Positions 5,647 through 6,042 of a stretch of DNA of 6,042 bases are shown here, piece by piece (position 1 is the first letter of the stretch; every line of letters begins with the position of its first letter). Made by a program: the position numbers and the translations under genes. The DNA lies in the NCBI GenBank assembly GCA_964502775.1, contig CAZCYE010000086.1, positions 1 through 6,042 on the forward strand, read 5' to 3'. Under the pieces are notes generated by a model. It was given only the letters and a program-made list of their open reading frames with translations. It made no database searches and was not told where the DNA came from. Origin of the DNA: CAZCYE01 sp964502775. GTDB taxonomy: Bacteria > Actinomycetota > Acidimicrobiia > IMCC26256 > PALSA-555.

Positions 5647-6042
5647 TCAAGAACTCGCCGAGGTCTGCAGCGGAATCAGGTGCCGTCCTGGGCCATTACC
5701 GGCGATGAGGAAGACGCTCGCGTCGTTCATCCCACTCGCGAGATAATGAGGGTTGAGCATCACCTCGATCCGCGTCTCATTGCCCCGCGTCGTGACGGGT
5801 CCCGTGCCCGCGACAACACCGTTGACCACGACGGCAACGCTCGACGGCGGCGAGATTCCCTGAACCGATCCGACGTAGACGAAAGGTTTCTTGGAGGCGG
5901 AAGCAGTGTGACTGGGGGCTCGCGAAACTGTAACGCTACCGACCTCGGCCCCGCCATCGACGGCCCCAGCATTCGCGAGGGACATACCGACGAGGTCGCC
6001 GTGCGGCGCGAGCCGGTAGAGATCGTCGCGTGACCGCAATCG
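5647..6042 (-). CDS. C-terminal part of an uncharacterised protein (start outside window)
   Basis: The minus-strand frame is open to the right edge and ends at TGA (5647-5649), giving 131 visible codons. A TTG at 6039 could be a start, but the frame continues beyond it, so I treat the gene as cut. In the last 81 sense codons, 21 end in A or T (74% G/C): still coding-like, but less biased than the neighbours. Visible pieces are DLYRLAPHGDLVGMSL near the left end of the fragment, a strand-rich middle with VAVVVNGVVAG, then YLASGMNDASVFLIAG. From memory, the order 'LVG...', 'VAVxVNG', '...GxNDxxVFLI' resembles the C-terminal beta domain of some actinobacterial membrane sulfatase-like proteins, but this is a weak recollection and not an assignment. 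No catalytic residues are visible. It converges on the tRNA with a 51-base gap, in which I see no clear terminator. Confidence 0.62.
   Translation of the reverse strand, partial: RLRSRDDLYRLAPHGDLVGMSLANAGAVDGGAEVGSVTVSRAPSHTASASKKPFVYVGSVQGISPPSSVAVVVNGVVAGTGPVTTRGNETRIEVMLNPHYLASGMNDASVFLIAGNGPGRHLIPLQTSASS

Noticed and set aside
5680..6033. 117-codon plus-strand frame after the tRNA
   Set aside because: Its Asp/Arg-rich product has no domain-like pattern, while the opposite strand gives an orderly hydrophobic/strand-like protein with G/C-biased third positions.
1..6042. CRISPR array, insertion sequence, phage or toxin-antitoxin genes
   Set aside because: I looked for spaced direct repeats, terminal inverted repeats and small co-directional gene pairs and saw none beyond the isolated repeats listed.

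Overview
This is a GC-rich bacterial window. Hand counts of individual 60-base lines give roughly 62-80% GC in the helicase gene. Codon third positions are strongly G/C-biased, one start looks leaderless, and the tRNA gene does not encode its CCA end. Together these suggest a high-GC actinobacterium. An acidimicrobial or similar environmental lineage is a guess from general character, not something the sequence proves.

Bases 1-4734 hold two co-directional genes of a double-strand-break repair machine. The first is cut by the left edge and is the C-terminal part of an AddB-like protein with a PD-(D/E)XK nuclease domain and the four cysteines of an iron-sulfur fold. Its stop overlaps the start of the second gene (ATGA, 1327-1330). 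The second is a complete 1135-residue AddA/RecB-like protein with all UvrD-type helicase motifs and a C-terminal RecB-family nuclease domain. The two subunits would together process DNA ends to single-stranded tails for RecA loading.

Bases 4735-5108 form a compact intergenic region. It holds a strong GC-rich inverted repeat (4784-4830), a short tandem repeat, and a 38-residue single-pass membrane microprotein on the minus strand (4881-4997) with a near-perfect Shine-Dalgarno. A divergent, probably leaderless promoter then drives a DUF427 gene (5109-5510). A tRNA-Val(TAC) gene follows only 12 bases after the DUF427 stop.

From about 5596 the sequence changes. GC falls to about 63% across 5641-6000, and a minus-strand gene enters from the right edge and ends at 5647. 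Only its C-terminal 131 codons are visible. It looks like a genuine coding frame with less extreme codon bias than its neighbours, possibly the tail of a surface or membrane enzyme. A tRNA next to a compositional change could mark an island edge, but the window shows no integrase, attachment-site repeat or other mobile gene.

I do not see a convincing undescribed multi-gene system. The items most worth a second look are the hairpin whose 3' arm contains a well-placed ribosome binding site, the membrane microprotein antisense to the reading frame behind that site, and the compositional shift after the tRNA.
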